A DNA stretch of 64,000 nucleotides from Climacium dendroides (lineage: Eukaryota > Streptophyta > Bryopsida > Hypnales > Climaciaceae). The notes beneath the pieces are model-generated. The model was not told the origin of the DNA and made no database searches. It saw nothing but the letters and a program-made list of their open reading frames with translations. The position numbers and the translations under genes were made by a program. Shown here in pieces: positions 61,289 through 64,000 of the stretch; the stretch's first letter is position 1; every line of letters starts with the position of its first letter. The stretch lies in assembly GCA_950106755.1 (NCBI GenBank), contig OX467083.1, positions 3,261,501 to 3,325,500 of the forward strand, written 5' to 3'.

Positions 61289-61671
61289 GGTAAAATCCGT
61301 CTATAACAAGCAAACCATCCAATGCAAACACCTATTGGAATTGATCCATTACAATCTTACATCAACCCATGACAAAAAATTGTAATAAATGAGATTTGAA
61401 CTAATTATGTTGAATTATGGCCACATTCAATGCCTTGGTTTGATGGTGAAGGAGTTATTAGTGACTGCGATTCTTTTGGATCAATTCTTTGGGACAAATT
61501 AAGCAACATACTTCAAAAATTCATAACAAATTCATACTTTATCAAAAATATAAATTTTTAAAATTGTTCTCTCCATTCCTTTCATTTGTCTTTGTATGGA
61601 ATTTTTTTGATTTTTTTCAATAATGTTGATGAAGCAAACTAATCATTTTGCCTATTTTAGGTTGGTTTACC
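61289..61671 (+). mobile_element. GGTAAAA-family MITE, copy 1
   Basis: It starts GGTAAAATCCGTC and ends GGTTTACC (61664-61671). The interior matches the copy at 63454-63846 in order (TTGGGACAAATT/TTTGGGGCC, CTTCAAAAATTCATAACAAA, TTCATACTTTATC, CATTTGTCTTTG). It is 383 bp versus 393. The termini are eroded compared with the other copy. Confidence 0.65.
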
Positions 61672-61889
61672 ACATAATGAAGAGGTTTGTCCTTCAAGCA
61701 TTGATTTACTTTTTGAGTAAGGTAACTACAATGATTTGTCCTTCTACCAAAAAGTTGACTCAATATTGCAACCAACTCTTGTTGGATTTTACAACTAGCC
61801 CTTGGTTGGAAATAGGAAGGTCTATATATACGGAAATAGGAAGGCCTACAAGGTAATAGGTCCAGAAATCACCCACCTAAGAGCTGAAA

Positions 61890-62167
61890 CTGAATTTTGG
61901 GGAAGCAAAGCTTCTTGAAGTAATTTCCAGTAAATTTTCCTTGAAAAAAAGAAGTGGAATTGGCATCTAACCCAAGTTGTTTCATATTTTTTGGAACTTT
62001 GTGAAATTAGTTGTAAAATTTTGAAGTTGAAATGGCATAGGGCTCTAAAATTGCCCACCTTCTAAAATGTACATTGTTTGTACATTGCTGAAGGCTATAA
62101 AAAAGCAATATGTACACATAATGTACATTTCGAGGATGTGGGCGGTTTTAGAGCCTATGCGATTTCA
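61890..62167. repeat. Dispersed element with a 48-bp fold-back hairpin
   Basis: The left arm 62028-62075 (TGAAATGGCATAGGGCTCTA onward) and the right arm 62120-62167 are reverse complements with only a handful of mismatches over about 48 bases. They are separated by about 44 bases. The left arm with its outer flank matches 57270-57400 and inverted 13172-13300. The hairpin therefore looks like two termini of one dispersed family brought head to head, or a fold-back element. Confidence 0.85.
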
Positions 62168-62299
62168 GAGCATGTTACCTTATAGCCAATCATAATGTGC
62201 TTCAACTACATTGAGAACTGTGTCATAATTAATCACCAATAATCACTTCTTGCACAAAATTACAGGAGGACATTAAACCTTGCTCTCAAAATGAGCCCA

Positions 62300-62530
62300 A
62301 TAAACTAGATTTACCCTCGGGAAAAAATACAAGAATTTTTTTAATTTTTCACATAAATTTTATTTTTTTGCAAATTTTGAATTCATAGTTGCAATCAAAG
62401 ACCTCAAATTATCTAAAAAAAAGTTTAAAATATACCCTAAACACGACTCAAAATAAGGGGCATGTTTTTACTTTTATCCCCCCGAGAACCCCCAAAACTA
62501 CCTTGTGGGGCCCATTTTAGTGTCCTGCCA
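62300..62530. repeat. Dispersed repeat related to 40125-40340
   Basis: Shared words in order are TTTTTAATTTTTCACA, TTTGAATTCATAGTTGCAAT, AAATATACC, CAAAATAAGGGG, TTTTTATCCC and TTTAGTGTC. Confidence 0.65.
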
Positions 62531-63453
62531 GGATTACACCACCTTACGGTGCCAGAATGGAGCATTGATCATGAATGGGTTGCCTCCCATACAAAATATA
62601 AAATGTTGAGGAATTTTTTTTTATGAATTTTGTTGTACAGAAGGTTGACATCAAAGCGGTCTCCACCGTTTCAGAAAATGGGAAAAAAATTCTTCGCCTG
62701 CGACTTGGTCCTCTGGTTCTGTGCACTTGTTTTGCCTTTTTATGAATGGGAATTTTCCCATGTGTTTCAAGGGGAAAAGAAAAGTGGAAAAAAACACCCA
62801 AAGTGGTCTCTGCCTGTACAATGCAATGTGAAATAAGGGCCTCTTGTCAGCTTTCCAAGGCAGTAGGTGGACAATGGAAACAAAAGAGCCTCTCAGAGCA
62901 GAGCCTGCGGTTTGTTGTTTTGTTTGTTTTGTGTTGAATAGCCGCCCACTTTTACTGTTGCTATGGGGAACAACATCATGGTCGCGACCGTGCCCTTGAG
63001 ACCACCGGAATGCGGGATTCGGGATTGGATTGGATTTAATTTAATGTAGGGTACTCCCTTGGTATCCCGCAAAGTAAATCCGCGGTCTCTAGTGAAAAAA
63101 CTAGTGGAAGTAAGGTAGTAGCACCCATAACCATTAATTTAAGGGTTTGGGACATAATGTCTACTGATACACATCCAACAAGTTATTGGACCCTATTAGC
63201 AAGAGAAACATTAGTTCATGTGTACTTTCAAATGTATTATTGGGACAATGTGAGAATAAGTTGTGAGTTTTTAAAGAGCCAACTATACATGCACTTGATA
63301 CCAACACCAACTCTGGTGTTCAGATGTCAGTAGTACATCCTTGTAATCTCATCTATTCACTTTCCAAGATTTTAGAGGCGATGGTTATGGATACAGTGAC
63401 GGTTATGGATGCTGCTACTTTACCACATGTTTATTTTGAGAGAGAGGGAGTAA
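62531..63453. other. Mixed region, no gene assigned
   Basis: 62640-63080 is GC-richer, with short frames on both strands that match nothing recognised. GATTCGGGATTGGATTGGAT near 63015 is a small repeat. It may be regulatory DNA or an exon of a gene outside the window. Confidence 0.35.
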
Positions 63454-63846
63454 GGTAAAATAGCCTATTGCGGTCAAATTGAGAAACAACAAGTGTTGAA
63501 AAAAATATGATTGTACTTGTTCCAACTTTTCAGTGTGAAAATTCATTGTAAGAATTGACTTTTTAGGCCTTCCATGTTAGAAAATATTGTGCCACTGCAT
63601 TAGGTAGTAAGACAAGCATTATGGATTCAGATTTTGTTGGTTATGGGGTAGTCTACAAACTCTTTGGGGCCATGATGCACCTAACACTTCAAAACTTCCT
63701 AGCAAATTCATACTTTGTCGAAAAAATATAATTTCAATTGCACTTGTTGTTTCTCACATTTGTCTTTAAGTGGGAAAAAAATTGAATTTTTTTGACAATA
63801 GCATGAGGCCAAACTCCAAATTTTGACCACAATGGGCTGTTTTACC
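63454..63846 (+). mobile_element. GGTAAAA-family MITE, copy 2
   Basis: The left end GGTAAAATAGCCTATTGCGG (63454) and the reverse complement of the right end (GGTAAAACAGCCCATTGTGG, ending 63846) match at 17 of 20 bases and continue into TCAAA. It is 393 bp and non-coding. Confidence 0.82.
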
Positions 63847-64000
63847 ATATATTACCAGCTAAAATTTGGAAAATCCACTTTCCTTACCAGAGTAGCATTA
63901 GAAATTTCGAGGCATGTGAATATGGTGCATTGAACTACTGTACTATCAAGATAATTTGGTGCCAATTTGGTATTGACTTGGCACTAAGGCTAGCACTGAA
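63847..64000. other. Window edge, partial repeat
   Basis: TTTGGTGCCAATTTGGTATTG and TTGGCACTAAGGC resemble the interior of the CACTA-like element at 30733-30888. A related element is probably cut by the window end. Confidence 0.4.

Overview
This window looks like nuclear DNA of a land plant. It has spliced genes with GT-AG introns in AT-rich DNA, a plastid-targeted membrane protein, a plant-type PA-domain signal peptide peptidase-like protease and a mitochondrial CGFS glutaredoxin. There is no operon structure. The many short inverted-repeat transposons and sparse genes fit a genome that gains and decays small elements. I cannot name the species. A non-flowering plant is possible, but that is only an impression.

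Five protein-coding genes can be modelled with confidence or fair confidence. They are a plastid single-helix membrane protein (minus, 4237-5903, 3 exons), a GRXS15-like mitochondrial glutaredoxin (plus, 13634-16006, 6 exons), a 68-residue zinc-ribbon protein (minus, 23114-23320), the 20S proteasome subunit alpha-1/PAF (plus, 27967-30292, 2 exons) and an SPPL-type intramembrane aspartyl protease (plus, 43117-50187, 14 exons). A sixth ORF of 83 codons (34926-35177) is plausible but unrecognised. All phases close in the exon models. The genes are unrelated housekeeping functions and do not form a pathway.

The most interesting part is 14.5-30.5 kb. A glutaredoxin + proteasome gene pair has been duplicated. 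The left copy keeps an intact glutaredoxin and a wrecked proteasome gene. The right copy keeps an intact proteasome gene and only one glutaredoxin exon. The glutaredoxin-side sequence is nearly identical between copies and stops abruptly at 17176/27492. Beyond that point the proteasome-side sequence is strongly diverged, so two events of different age (or a gene-conversion tract) are implied.

The rest is a layered deposit of small elements. I see several families with terminal inverted repeats: a GGTAGAAC family (4 copies), a TTAACCC...GGCC family (at least 7 copies or fragments, 0.4-1 kb), a TAGCAT...GAGCCTAG family carrying internal minisatellites (2 copies), a GGTAAAA family (2 copies), a Stowaway-like element with TA target duplication, a CACTA-like element, and two single-copy elements with long near-perfect termini (24646-24929 and 55372-55616). 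A 5'-truncated LINE with poly(A) and an 8-bp target duplication lies at 38794-39519. Several recent tandem arrays are also present. No tRNA, rRNA, CRISPR or organelle sequence was found.
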